DNA of 23,972 nt, taken from IMG/VR virus record IMGVR_UViG_3300037504_000220, positions 1 through 23,972 of that record; one strand, given 5' to 3'. A program made the translations under genes and the position numbers. How positions within the stretch are numbered: the stretch's first letter is position 1; every line of letters begins with the position of its first letter. This stretch comes from a virus. This document shows, one piece after another, positions 1 to 7,326 of the stretch. The notes beneath the pieces are model-generated. The model did no database searches and had not been told where the DNA came from. It saw nothing but the letters and a program-made list of their open reading frames with translations.

Positions 1-243
1 CGCAGAAAGCATGTGGATTGTGGCAAAGTGTGCCTCTGCTTCATCACAGAAACCCTTATCATGAGAGCACCCAAACGACAAGTTTCTAATTATCTCTAAA
101 TTGCGATTCATATTTATTCCTTTCAGATAAGCCTCGAACTTTGTAAGGCATTCACTCAGCAGCAGGCGTATCCTCTCGTTGTCTATTTTCAACCTGTCTC
201 TGTCTTGCTGAATTCCGCACCCGGCATCATAATCGCATTCCAC
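1..243 (-). CDS. Partial small hypothetical protein, cut by the window edge
   Basis: A minus-strand frame stays open for 81 codons from a GTG at 243 to the window edge, so the C-terminus lies outside. The GTG has a good Shine-Dalgarno (AAGGA, 7 bases upstream). A second in-frame start, ATG at 111, also has its own AAAGGA about 6 bases upstream, so a shorter product of the same frame is possible. The visible protein begins MECDYDAGCGIQQDRDRLKI, is charged and helical in character, and has several cysteines. I recognise no family. It begins about 25 bases after attC-like repeat A, the same arrangement as the neighbouring small genes, so it looks like another one-gene cassette. Confidence 0.5.
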   Translation of the reverse strand, partial: MECDYDAGCGIQQDRDRLKIDNERIRLLLSECLTKFEAYLKGINMNRNLEIIRNLSFGCSHDKGFCDEAEAHFATIHMLSA

Positions 244-267
244 GTTATTTTCCTTCCATAGCCCGCA

Positions 268-326
268 GGCTAACAACCAGCTCCAGCCGACGCGCTACGC
301 GCGCGCATGACCGCTGGCGGTTAGCT
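268..326 (+). repeat. attC-like imperfect hairpin repeat, copy A
   Basis: The outer arms are GGCTAAC (268-274) and GTTAGCT (320-326). The left 13 bases from GCTAAC pair with the right end with about two mismatches, and the centre is GCGC-rich. Left half and core resemble integron attC sites such as that of aadA1: TAACAA, then AGCCGACGC, then a short GCGC hairpin, then GTTAG. Copies B and C share the core CAGCCGACGCGCTACGCGCG. The 16 bases at 262-277 (cccgcaggctaacaac) are identical to 1131-1146 in copy C. Judged by the TAACAA end, attC polarity is plus, opposite to the adjacent genes. Confidence 0.6.
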
Positions 327-665
327 GGCTGGTGCGTCAGCAAGCGTCTTGCCGCAGATTTGGCAATACTGTCCTGGATCCAGTCCATCGCTCATGGCTT
401 CCCGCACCTCCGCGAGTATCGCCCGGCATGCTTCCGCCGGGTCTGGGAGTCCGCACATGGACGCGATGCGGTTCAGCCTGCGAGCGAATACAGTCTCTGC
501 ATACCTTTCTGCTGCTAGCATGATATTCTCAGCGTCCTCCATTGCCACAGGGCACCCATCGCCGTCCAATGCGTTGACGCTATCAGCGATTCGCTTCGTG
601 AATTTGAACTCCAGCGTCCAGCCTATTTCTGCACAGCTTTTATCAGCACGAGGGAACACGTTCAT
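321..665 (-). CDS. Small hypothetical protein with C-terminal CxxC
   Basis: A 114-residue product. The ATG at 665 is chosen because it has a strong GGAGGT 7 bases upstream; a longer reading from a TTG at 701 would start inside repeat B. The protein is mostly helical, with an alanine/arginine-rich middle (AERYAETVFARRLNRIASMC) and a C-terminal CQICGK that could be half of a zinc site. No family recognised. The TAA stop at 321-323 lies inside the GTTAGC arm of repeat A, and the start lies just after repeat B, so the gene fills the whole space between two attC-like repeats. Function unknown. Confidence 0.6.
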   Translation of the reverse strand: MNVFPRADKSCAEIGWTLEFKFTKRIADSVNALDGDGCPVAMEDAENIMLAAERYAETVFARRLNRIASMCGLPDPAEACRAILAEVREAMSDGLDPGQYCQICGKTLADAPAS

Positions 666-692
666 GGCTAATACCTCCGGCAGTAAGATGCC

Positions 693-735
693 AGCTAACA
701 ACGCGCTCCAGCCGACGCGCTACGCGCGCGCATGA
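693..735 (+). repeat. attC-like repeat, copy B (right arm missing)
   Basis: The left arm AGCTAAC (693-699) is followed by the same core as copies A and C, CAGCCGACGCGCTACGCGCG. After CATGA at 735 the similarity stops, so the matching right arm seen in A and C is absent. The last codons and TAG stop of the next minus-strand gene lie inside the core. The repeat therefore supplies the C-terminus HARA of that protein, and read on the plus strand it encodes NALQPTRYARA. Confidence 0.55.
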
Positions 736-1112
736 GCGTCGTATGCCGACCAGAAGTGCTCCTCGGCCCCAAGGTCTCGCATATCCTGTACCAGCTTCCG
801 CAAGCCTGCGATTAGTTCGTTCTTTTGCCGCAGCGCAAACTCAAGTCGTTCGATTTCGATAGCGGCGGCATCGTTTGCACCTTTTGCGACCCTGCGTCTG
901 GCCTGCTGAAGCGGAGTAGTAGGGTGTTCATCTGTCGCTCTAGTTGTGCCCTCATATTGCCTAGAATCACATGTTCCAAGGATTTGCTCGGATACTGACT
1001 CAATGATCAAGTCGTGACACGCAATTTCCCGGCTCAGGCGGTCAATAGCCTCGTCGTCTAGGTCTTTTAGCAGGTCGAATATGTTGATTGTTATGGTTCC
1101 GTCTTTGTTCAC
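720..1112 (-). CDS. Small hypothetical coiled-coil protein ending inside repeat B
   Basis: A 130-residue product starting at a GTG (1110-1112) with AAAGGG about 6 bases upstream. The N-terminus (TITINIFDLLKDLDDEAIDR) is acidic. Residues from about 80 to 115 (IERLEFALRQKNELIAGLRK) look like a short coiled coil. The last five residues and the stop codon are encoded by attC-like repeat B, which suggests that the original 3' end was replaced or extended when the repeat joined it. No family recognised. It lies between repeats C and B in line with its neighbours and is probably translated from a shared transcript. Confidence 0.6.
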   Translation of the reverse strand: MNKDGTITINIFDLLKDLDDEAIDRLSREIACHDLIIESVSEQILGTCDSRQYEGTTRATDEHPTTPLQQARRRVAKGANDAAAIEIERLEFALRQKNELIAGLRKLVQDMRDLGAEEHFWSAYDAHARA

Positions 1113-1136
1113 GGCAATCCCTTTCTATATCCCGCA

Positions 1137-1196
1137 GGCTAACAACGCGATACAGCCGACGCGCTACGCGCGCGCCTGACCGCTGCGGGGTTATCT
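1137..1196 (+). repeat. attC-like imperfect hairpin repeat, copy C
   Basis: The arms are GGCTAAC (1137-1143) and GTTATCT (1190-1196). The core is the same as in A and B, CAGCCGACGCGCTACGCGCG. The right flank CTGACCGCTG resembles copy A's ATGACCGCTG. It sits between the stop codon of the HTH gene (1207) and the GTG start of the next gene (1112). Repeat starts A, B and C are spaced 425 and 444 bases, one small gene per interval. Confidence 0.6.
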
Positions 1197-1206
1197 GGGG
1201 CCGGTG

Positions 1207-1431
1207 CTAACTCAACATGCAAGCCGATTCCGTCTCTGCGTACTGTTCATGCAGGTAGCACAGAATTTCGTAATTGTCTTGAGACATACGACGCTGCCCT
1301 AGCCGCCATTTCGTGACGGCCTGGTTGGAGACGCCCATCCATTGGGCCACGGATGATGGGCCGCCTAGCTCGTCGATGAGCTGCCGGACGACATACGTCG
1401 GCGCGTCGGTGCGGTCGATGGTGTTTGGCAT
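1207..1431 (-). CDS. Small HTH DNA-binding protein (Cro/YdaS-like)
   Basis: A 74-residue protein. Residues about 24-45 fit a Cro/CI-type helix-turn-helix: GGPSSVAQWMGVSNQAVTKW, with the GVSNQAVTKW recognition helix followed by the arginines of RLGQRRMS. Size and pattern match the YdaS/Cro group of phage regulators that bind operators as dimers. The ATG at 1431 has AAGGAG 7 bases upstream. It is transcribed divergently from the plus-strand secreted-protein gene across a 143-base gap containing a promoter and a pair of GC-rich direct repeats, so it could control that gene or itself. The C-terminal 20 residues are not recognised. Whether it represses or activates cannot be seen. Confidence 0.75.
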   Translation of the reverse strand: MPNTIDRTDAPTYVVRQLIDELGGPSSVAQWMGVSNQAVTKWRLGQRRMSQDNYEILCYLHEQYAETESACMLS

Positions 1432-1483
1432 TGTGTAACTCCTTGGCCATATTCTACGCGCCAGGTTTGCGGCCCAAGCCCCG

Positions 1484-1501
1484 CCTGGGGATTCCCTGGG
1501 G
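1484..1501. promoter_or_regulatory. Direct repeats in the divergent control region (possible operator)
   Basis: CCTGGGG occurs at 1484-1490 and again at 1495-1501, 11 bases apart, about one helical turn. They lie roughly 25 bases upstream of the -35 box of the plus-strand promoter and upstream of the HTH gene start. Spacing and position suit an operator for a small dimeric regulator, but only the repeat itself is seen. Confidence 0.3.
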
Positions 1502-1525
1502 GGCGTGTGTCACTCACTTTGTGGA

Positions 1526-1554
1526 TTGACTTTCTTCCAAAGTTGCGGTATTGT
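1526..1554 (+). promoter_or_regulatory. Sigma70-like promoter for the plus-strand gene
   Basis: TTGACT (1526-1531), a 17-base spacer, then TATTGT (1549-1554). The start codon it would serve is at 1575, with AAGGAG at 1564-1569. It is the best consensus promoter I noticed in the window and fits a gene that must be expressed independently of the opposing late operon. Confidence 0.55.
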
Positions 1555-1574
1555 ATAGGCACAAGGAGACAGCA

Positions 1575-2063
1575 ATGCGCCCATACGTCACCATGATTGC
1601 AGTTGCCATCATCATCGCTTGGTGCGCGGCATCTGCCGCTGCCGAGACAGTCATTGTAATCCACGGATCCTCTTCGCGGGCCCGGTCAGTGGAGCGCGCA
1701 TGTCCCGCACTCGATACGCTGCGCGCCGCGCGCGAGGCAGAGATAGCGGCGCGCGAGGCCGTAGAGCGGGCGAGAGAGGCCCATAGTGTCGCTGTCACCG
1801 ATGTGCAGGAAGCAACATATGCAGCCGCCCTACACTACTATGATCACGTCATGTCAAAGACACCTGCAACGGGCGGTCTTGGGTCCGGCTGGTACAATCA
1901 GGTCTTGGAGCGATTTGCGACTACTCGGCAGACACAGACAACGCGAGTCGCTAGGCTGATATACGGGGACTTTCGGGAATACAAGCGGTTTTGGCCGATG
2001 TATGAGGAGCTAAATTCAGGACGCGCGGGCTTTCTGGAATGGGCTGCAATCGACGGTCAATAG
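1575..2063 (+). CDS. Probable secreted or periplasmic protein (moron candidate)
   Basis: A 162-residue protein. The ATG at 1575 is chosen because AAGGAG lies 5 bases upstream; the TTG at 1551 would overlap the -10 box. Residues 1-23 form a signal peptide: a short N-region with Arg2, a hydrophobic core TMIAVAIIIAWCAA, and an AAA-ET cleavage site. The mature part has an alanine/glutamate/arginine-rich helix at about residues 48-75 (LRAAREAEIAAREAVERARE), then a globular C-terminus rich in tyrosine and tryptophan. It is the only plus-strand gene, with its own promoter, and it overlaps the last tail gene convergently by 7 bases. That layout is typical of morons expressed from a prophage. No family recognised, so export is supported but function is not. 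Confidence 0.7.
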   Translation: MRPYVTMIAVAIIIAWCAASAAAETVIVIHGSSSRARSVERACPALDTLRAAREAEIAAREAVERAREAHSVAVTDVQEATYAAALHYYDHVMSKTPATGGLGSGWYNQVLERFATTRQTQTTRVARLIYGDFREYKRFWPMYEELNSGRAGFLEWAAIDGQ

Positions 2064-3037
2064 CTCTCTGACAGGATAGCGCCATGTGCGTATTCTATCG
2101 GTGCATCGATGTCGTCTGAATGCATTAATGGCACATGCCGCGTCGGCCAATAGTTCAGCTGTGCCGCCGGCTCTGCCGGGTAGATGCCGCCGACATTCTC
2201 GTCGTAGTCTACGAGTCCATCTGATATGCGCTCACGTCGTATATGGTGCCCAATATCGTAGCCGCACACCGCTGGAAATGTTATCTCGTACCATCCGGAA
2301 GACGGGACTTCCGTTTTGGATATATCCTCTTGCGTTACAATCGCGAAGCTGCCATTTCGGTACAGCCAACCCACTGAGTATGATTCCCACCCAGCCTCAA
2401 CCTCTACATACACAACATGTGTCGCCTGTCGATATGGATATATTGTTGCGCCCCCAGGAGCAGCGAATGCAAGATATGACACTATGCAATCAGTGCCATC
2501 GAAAGCTGGAACTGCGCTTGATGAGTTGGTAAATGACGTTCCGTCAAAATGTCTGACTGCGCTGTTGCCGGGTAGATCCCTGTCGATCTCAACATACCCC
2601 GTAGGAAATGTGTAGGGTATGATTCGTTGTCCTATGGTAAGATTTCGCTTGTTTATCCACAACATTCCGTCTGCGTCAGGCAGTGGGACCAACGTGTCGG
2701 TTGTGATCTCGCTGTTAAGTGCGTATGAAGACAGGGAGTTACGCAAAATATATGACGTCTTCCATCCTGTGTCGTCCCAGAGGCTTTGCTGTTGCGGCCA
2801 GTTTACGCCTGGAGATGGAGCGCCGGTATAAGCCTTGATGTTCGATAGATTGCATGGTACAAGATCATCTATAGTCAGTTTGTTGTTACCAAAGCTTGGA
2901 GCGCCTGACGCTTCTCTTTTTATGCGTTCGGTTTTATACAACAGGAGTTCCCACACGCGAGACTTGATCGAGTTGTCGTAATACTCGCGCCATTCAAAGT
3001 TCGTTCCTACGATTCTCTGCCCGGTTACAGTCGTCAT
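2057..3037 (-). CDS. Distal tail/baseplate-region structural protein, unassigned
   Basis: A 326-residue product, the last gene of the late operon. The ATG at 3037 follows the previous stop by 6 bases. Composition is beta-rich with many aromatic, glycine and serine residues (GWESYSVGWLYRNGSF, SSGWYEITFPAVCGYDIGHH), like a receptor-facing tail protein, but no named domain is recognised. The N-terminal 60 residues (FEWREYYDNSIKSRVWELLL) are more helical and could be the attachment part. Its position at the distal end of the tail genes suggests a tail-tip, fiber or accessory baseplate role. No lysozyme, amidase or depolymerase motif is evident. Confidence 0.6.
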   Translation of the reverse strand: MTTVTGQRIVGTNFEWREYYDNSIKSRVWELLLYKTERIKREASGAPSFGNNKLTIDDLVPCNLSNIKAYTGAPSPGVNWPQQQSLWDDTGWKTSYILRNSLSSYALNSEITTDTLVPLPDADGMLWINKRNLTIGQRIIPYTFPTGYVEIDRDLPGNSAVRHFDGTSFTNSSSAVPAFDGTDCIVSYLAFAAPGGATIYPYRQATHVVYVEVEAGWESYSVGWLYRNGSFAIVTQEDISKTEVPSSGWYEITFPAVCGYDIGHHIRRERISDGLVDYDENVGGIYPAEPAAQLNYWPTRHVPLMHSDDIDAPIEYAHGAILSESY

Positions 3038-3043
3038 TATTTG

Positions 3044-3484
3044 CTAACCTGCCGGGATAAATGTCCATGCAGTCATGGATCCGCCTGCGTCAATAGGTAT
3101 TACGGCCTGCGAGCAAAGCGCGACAATGCTATTTTGCACTAGAGGATAGCCGATTGCATTACGCGTGTCGTTGACGACAAAGGCAAGCTGTGTGCTGACT
3201 CTGCTGGGCCAGAGCATGCTGACTACGCCGATCCCATCGGCATATGGCCAATCCGAAGAAGACGAGCTCAGCGTGTATTCAGTCGGCACGGATTCAATTT
3301 CTGTTGCGGAGTATTTCACCCCGTATATTGTGCCAAATGAGGCGCCTGTAAATGTGAGCGTATTGCCACCAAGAACCTGTCCAAGCGTCATTGTCATAGT
3401 GTGCCGGTTACCATGCTCCATTGTGGCAACCTTACGCTCCAACTCCTCCATGCGCTTTTGCAGATCTTGGAAAGAGTTATACAT
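3044..3484 (-). CDS. Small tail-tip protein with N-terminal coiled coil
   Basis: A 146-residue product from the ATG at 3484, one base after the upstream stop (TGA-T-ATG), so translation is probably coupled. A TTG at 3553 would give 169 residues but a 68-base overlap and no better ribosome site. Residues 1-22 (MYNSFQDLQKRMEELERKVA) are a heptad-like coiled coil, suiting trimerisation. The rest is beta-rich, threonine/serine-rich and ends with WTFIPAG. This short-coil plus beta-domain design is common in small trimeric tail or baseplate decorations. No family recognised. Confidence 0.6.
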   Translation of the reverse strand: MYNSFQDLQKRMEELERKVATMEHGNRHTMTMTLGQVLGGNTLTFTGASFGTIYGVKYSATEIESVPTEYTLSSSSSDWPYADGIGVVSMLWPSRVSTQLAFVVNDTRNAIGYPLVQNSIVALCSQAVIPIDAGGSMTAWTFIPAG

Positions 3485-3485
3485 A

Positions 3486-5678
3486 TCAATGCCAATCCGT
3501 CTCAAAAGTTGTGCTGCCGTTGTTGTAGGTAATGCGTGATATGATCGATCCAAGTCCCGTTAGGGTTTCGCCTCGAACTTTCAGCGTGTCGACCATGTAG
3601 CACATGCGTGGATAGTCGTAGGATTGTCCGCCCTGGGATCCGCTGGCAGTAAACGATGAAAGAAGCCCGCAAGTCATCCGCAACGTGTAGCGCATACGGT
3701 ATCGCGTACGGAAATAACGGTCCTTGGCATGTTCCATCGCGATCCGCAGAAGCTCTCGGTCGTCCCGGTAGATCTGCACGTCATCGTCTGATATGCGCTC
3801 GACAGTATTGATTGTCGATCCCTTGCCGCATATAGACCCTCTGTGACCCAGCCACAGATGAGCATCAGGAACTCTCACGACCATGTTGCGCTTCGGGACT
3901 TCCACGCCATCACGCACCGCACGCATGCGCACATGATGCGGAAGACGCAAGCCGACCACGAAGACATATTTCTCGTAGTTCGCTTGGGACAATCGCGAAT
4001 TTGCTTCGACAACGTGCGGCACAAGCTCGATCGTGTTTTGATTAACCCGCACACCATAGGCGAACTGGCCGTATGTCGGGTTGTCCCAGGTGGTATATGA
4101 GTCTTCGGCGGCACGCGCATAGAATTGCACATCATGCAGGCCGGTATTGGGATATTCAGCAGATGAGGCCGTTGCTGTCTTCAGATCATAGTACATAGGG
4201 CACGGCAAATAGGACAACAGCTCACAAAGCGCGATGCTTGTGTTTTCCGGCGTGTCATCCCCAGGCTCTATTATATCGCCGGTGTCTCTGCACCGATAGT
4301 CGCAACGAACCTTAAGGGCGTCGTCGTCTGTGCTGTTTGGGGTTTTGAAGTTCCACGTAGGATCAAGCACGAACTTGCGGTATGTGGCAGCATACTGCGA
4401 TTGGTCGCCTGTGTATACCGTCGCACTATCAAAAGCGGTCTCTGCCGCATCTGTCCATCCCTTGACCAGCGTTCCTTCAGGAAAGCCAAGCTGCGTCGCA
4501 ACCTCGATGCGCTCGCCAATCACTTCGATTTCATCGGCCAGCATGTCTTCGTTTGTTTCGAACACATAGCTTTGCGCAACGATACGATTGTCGCCGGTCA
4601 AGGTGATCGTTTGCGTGATGCCAGCGCTTTCCCCGCCATCGATCGTGACTGACGTGCCTGCTGTCGCGTATCCACCAGCATCAATTAGCGGAATAACAGT
4701 AGAATCAGCGCGGGCCTGTGGGTAGACTGCAAGATAGCATTCTGTGGATGAATCGATGACGGTGTCTGACCAGTAGATGCAGGCGTTTCCTGTGCCACGA
4801 TCCGAACGCAAAACATCGCGCAACAGGTCGTACGCGCTCATTCCGTAATAGGTCCGATATGCGTTGATACGAACGAGCTGTCCGTTGCTGTCTGCGAGCA
4901 GAATCGGCTGCGATGAATCCTTAGTCCCATAGTACAGCGCAAAATCGACCACATCCCCATCCGTCCAGTATTCGGTGGATTCTCCCGCTATGCTATGTGC
5001 GTAAACGCTCCAATCTGTCGGCGCGCCACTAACTCCGAGCCCGTTGATAGTGTCCGATGACCTATTGCCTCCGTTGCCTCCCGTTGCGTTTACGTTGAAA
5101 CTTGGTAGACCTACGCACTCATAGACATTTGACCCTGAGTCATAGTAGGACGTGTAATAATGCTTTGTTAGCGAGGCAAATTGAAGCTCATATGTGAACT
5201 CATAGGCGGTGTACCGTTCTATGGCATGCGGTGCAGTCTCGTAAGCGATGTCTGAACTGCGCTCTGCGTACTGCCCGCCTGGGGCTCCAACGGTCTCTTG
5301 GCGTTTGATAACACCCCACCAAACGGTCTCCCAGCTTTCCCCGCCATCTCCAGATGCATCCACGCGCAACTGGTGATTGACCAGGTTGCTAAGCTCTTCT
5401 CCCAGATCTGTCACCATCCCGGAAATCAGCCCATATGGTCGTTCCACTACCGCCTGACCGATCTCAGGCCAGCGCGCACGGCTCATGCTGCGAACCAGGA
5501 ACCCCGTTCGCTTGTAATTGTCGCCGTCAAACGCGCCTAGCGTTTTGTGTTGGATCCATTCCGCGCCGTGCTCTTTTCGCGTATATACGCGAAATTGCGG
5601 CGCATAATGTACGCTCAGCCCGCTATCATCAGCGGCTGATGTGTCGAATATAGACGAAGACGTGCCGACTAGCGTCAT
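3486..5678 (-). CDS. Large tail-tip/baseplate hub-like protein
   Basis: A 730-residue protein, the largest in the window. The ATG at 5678 overlaps the upstream stop as ATGA. The first ~140 residues contain YGLISGMVTDLGEELS and ESWETVWWGVIKRQETVG, the type of beta-strand pattern (V..W.G.I) seen in N-terminal domains of baseplate hub and tail-tip proteins. A central section of about 250 residues mentions no catalytic motif. The C-terminal part (RMRAVRDGVEVPKRNMVVRV, then ISDDDVQIYRDDRELLRIAM) looks like a second structural domain. With its place after the tape measure and one small gene, a hub/tail-associated role is the best assignment. No peptidase or lysozyme motif is visible. Confidence 0.55.
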   Translation of the reverse strand: MTLVGTSSSIFDTSAADDSGLSVHYAPQFRVYTRKEHGAEWIQHKTLGAFDGDNYKRTGFLVRSMSRARWPEIGQAVVERPYGLISGMVTDLGEELSNLVNHQLRVDASGDGGESWETVWWGVIKRQETVGAPGGQYAERSSDIAYETAPHAIERYTAYEFTYELQFASLTKHYYTSYYDSGSNVYECVGLPSFNVNATGGNGGNRSSDTINGLGVSGAPTDWSVYAHSIAGESTEYWTDGDVVDFALYYGTKDSSQPILLADSNGQLVRINAYRTYYGMSAYDLLRDVLRSDRGTGNACIYWSDTVIDSSTECYLAVYPQARADSTVIPLIDAGGYATAGTSVTIDGGESAGITQTITLTGDNRIVAQSYVFETNEDMLADEIEVIGERIEVATQLGFPEGTLVKGWTDAAETAFDSATVYTGDQSQYAATYRKFVLDPTWNFKTPNSTDDDALKVRCDYRCRDTGDIIEPGDDTPENTSIALCELLSYLPCPMYYDLKTATASSAEYPNTGLHDVQFYARAAEDSYTTWDNPTYGQFAYGVRVNQNTIELVPHVVEANSRLSQANYEKYVFVVGLRLPHHVRMRAVRDGVEVPKRNMVVRVPDAHLWLGHRGSICGKGSTINTVERISDDDVQIYRDDRELLRIAMEHAKDRYFRTRYRMRYTLRMTCGLLSSFTASGSQGGQSYDYPRMCYMVDTLKVRGETLTGLGSIISRITYNNGSTTFETDWH

Positions 5679-6100
5679 GTGGCAGGTTCCAGCGGCTCTA
5701 TAATGCAGCGCAATACGACTTCAGCGGATTGACTGGCGACCGCATAATTGCCATATGCAACCGATGGCCTTGCGCGCGCAACAATTGATCTTACAACCAC
5801 AGACGGGTATGAGACAGAATCGCCAAACGCTGTTACAACTAAGGAACCAATATATCCCTGGCGCGAACCTATGGTGGATGCCGCAGATCGTGCTGCTGCA
5901 AGCGAGCCGTATCCTGCGGTTGCGGACAGTCTAAACGGCTGAAACTGCTGGCTTTCATTCACGATCAATCGGCCATCAACGCCAAACGTGTCAAGCGCAG
6001 ATATACGCATATGCGCATTAGTCGGCAATCCATCAGGCAGCTGCACCGTGGAAAACTCCACCGTAGTGGTGCCTAGTGATAGTGTCCCGCGATTGGCCAT
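5675..6100 (-). CDS. Small tail protein following the tape measure (distal-tail-like position)
   Basis: A 141-residue protein whose ATG at 6100 overlaps the tape-measure stop as TGATG. Its own stop overlaps the hub gene as ATGA. The sequence is beta-rich: an N-terminal GTLSLGTTTVEFSTVQLPDG and a C-terminal AEVVLRCIIEPLEPAT, with a serine/alanine-rich middle. Position between tape measure and hub is where distal tail or tail-hub adaptor proteins are found. I do not recognise the family from sequence, so the role rests on gene order. Confidence 0.55.
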   Translation of the reverse strand: MANRGTLSLGTTTVEFSTVQLPDGLPTNAHMRISALDTFGVDGRLIVNESQQFQPFRLSATAGYGSLAAARSAASTIGSRQGYIGSLVVTAFGDSVSYPSVVVRSIVARARPSVAYGNYAVASQSAEVVLRCIIEPLEPAT

Positions 6101-7326
6101 CAGTTGCGCCCCATTGCATCAATAGTTGGCGTGATAGGTCCGGCATTCTGCCTTTCGATCGCGTTCGCCGTGCGTGTCATGGCCTGTTCAAGCTGTGCCA
6201 TCGTGCCAGATACTTCTAAACCAAATTGTTCGCCTGTTCGTTGCATGGTTGCTTCGGTAGCACCTGCTGCCGTCATCGCCCTGCTACCGATCGCACTATA
6301 TGCGCCGAACGTCATATAATCTAGTTGGCGACTTGACTGCATCCCCGGATCGGACAACTCGCCCTCTGCTATTGCATCAGCTACATCTTGCAAATTATCC
6401 CTTGCAAGTTGATTTGCTTCTGCACGGCGTCGGTATCTGCCGGTTGTGAGTAGCCTGCGCCCGCCTTCTGTAGACGCAAATTGCTGTGCAACATTCTGCA
6501 GGTAGCCTTCGCCAAATTCTGGAGCACGACTGAGATTGCGGCGAATACCCATGAGTCGCACTGCATTTTCGCCGCCAATCGTCTGCGGTTCAATGTTCAT
6601 CGCCCACTGAGCAAAATCGCCATATTGCCCAGGGTCTTTTGTGTAGCGTGCATACAAGGCCTGAATAGATTCCGGAGAATACTGACCCATTGCAGATGCG
6701 GCCATAAATGGCATAATCTGCTCAACAGGTGCACCTGCAGACGCAAGCCTCCCGACGGTCTTTGCATATCCCTCGGCCTGGCCGCCAAAATTCTGGGCCA
6801 TATATGCGGCTATGTCACCTGCTTTTGCCCCACCAATACCGGCGACGTTCAAGCTGCCCAATAAAGATGGGAATGATGCTGGCATGCCTGTAACAGATGC
6901 GATTTCAGACAGCTCTAGTGCAGTTCTGCGCTCCTGCATCGAGGACGTTGTGTTGACATTTGTATAGCGGCTCAACTGTTCAATGTCTGCGGATATTGGT
7001 TGATACCCTCTTCGCGAAGAAATAAACGCCCGCATCTGCGGACTTTCGCCCGTGAATCCTGCGCCTCCTGATAGCTGCGCCATTTTGCGAGCCAATTCAG
7101 TGGCCTTGCGGCTGGCCTCGTCCATGTCCGAGATCCAGCCTTTGAATCCCTCACCAGCAGCCCGGATCGCACTGCCCACAAGGGCAGCAGTCCCGACCAG
7201 TTTACCCAGCTCAAGCCCTGCCTTTTTCGGGGCTTCCTGCATTTTCTGCATGCGACGCTTGAGCTTATCGACCTCCTTAATGGCTGCGTCTGCACGCATA
7301 TCAAGGGACATAACCATTTTACCCAT
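6100..7326 (-). CDS. Tail tape measure protein (short)
   Basis: A 408-residue protein. The N-terminal 35 residues (ADAAIKEVDKLKRRMQKMQE) form an amphipathic coil. A hydrophobic patch follows at about residues 37-60 (LGKLVGTAALVGSAIRAAG). The rest is alanine/glycine-rich helix, including repeated alanine- and methionine-rich stretches and AQLEQAMTRTANAIERQNAG near the end. This is the usual make-up of tape measures, which set tail length and help DNA passage. At roughly 1.5 angstrom per residue it predicts a tail near 60 nm, short for a siphovirus. No murein-cleaving domain is seen. The ATG at 7326 shares a base with the upstream TAA (TAATG). Confidence 0.7.
   Translation of the reverse strand: MGKMVMSLDMRADAAIKEVDKLKRRMQKMQEAPKKAGLELGKLVGTAALVGSAIRAAGEGFKGWISDMDEASRKATELARKMAQLSGGAGFTGESPQMRAFISSRRGYQPISADIEQLSRYTNVNTTSSMQERRTALELSEIASVTGMPASFPSLLGSLNVAGIGGAKAGDIAAYMAQNFGGQAEGYAKTVGRLASAGAPVEQIMPFMAASAMGQYSPESIQALYARYTKDPGQYGDFAQWAMNIEPQTIGGENAVRLMGIRRNLSRAPEFGEGYLQNVAQQFASTEGGRRLLTTGRYRRRAEANQLARDNLQDVADAIAEGELSDPGMQSSRQLDYMTFGAYSAIGSRAMTAAGATEATMQRTGEQFGLEVSGTMAQLEQAMTRTANAIERQNAGPITPTIDAMGRN

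Noticed and set aside
349-735. Plus-strand frame ending NALQPTRYARA
   Set aside because: Antisense to a small gene with a strong ribosome site; its C-terminus is just the translation of repeat B, a known false-gene pattern for attC-like sites.
268-1196. The repeats as a CRISPR array
   Set aside because: Spacing exceeds 400 bases, intervals are genes, copies are only three and imperfect; no cas genes.
1365-1664. Minus-strand frame of 99 codons across the divergent promoter region
   Set aside because: Covers the plus-strand promoter and HTH start; no ribosome site.
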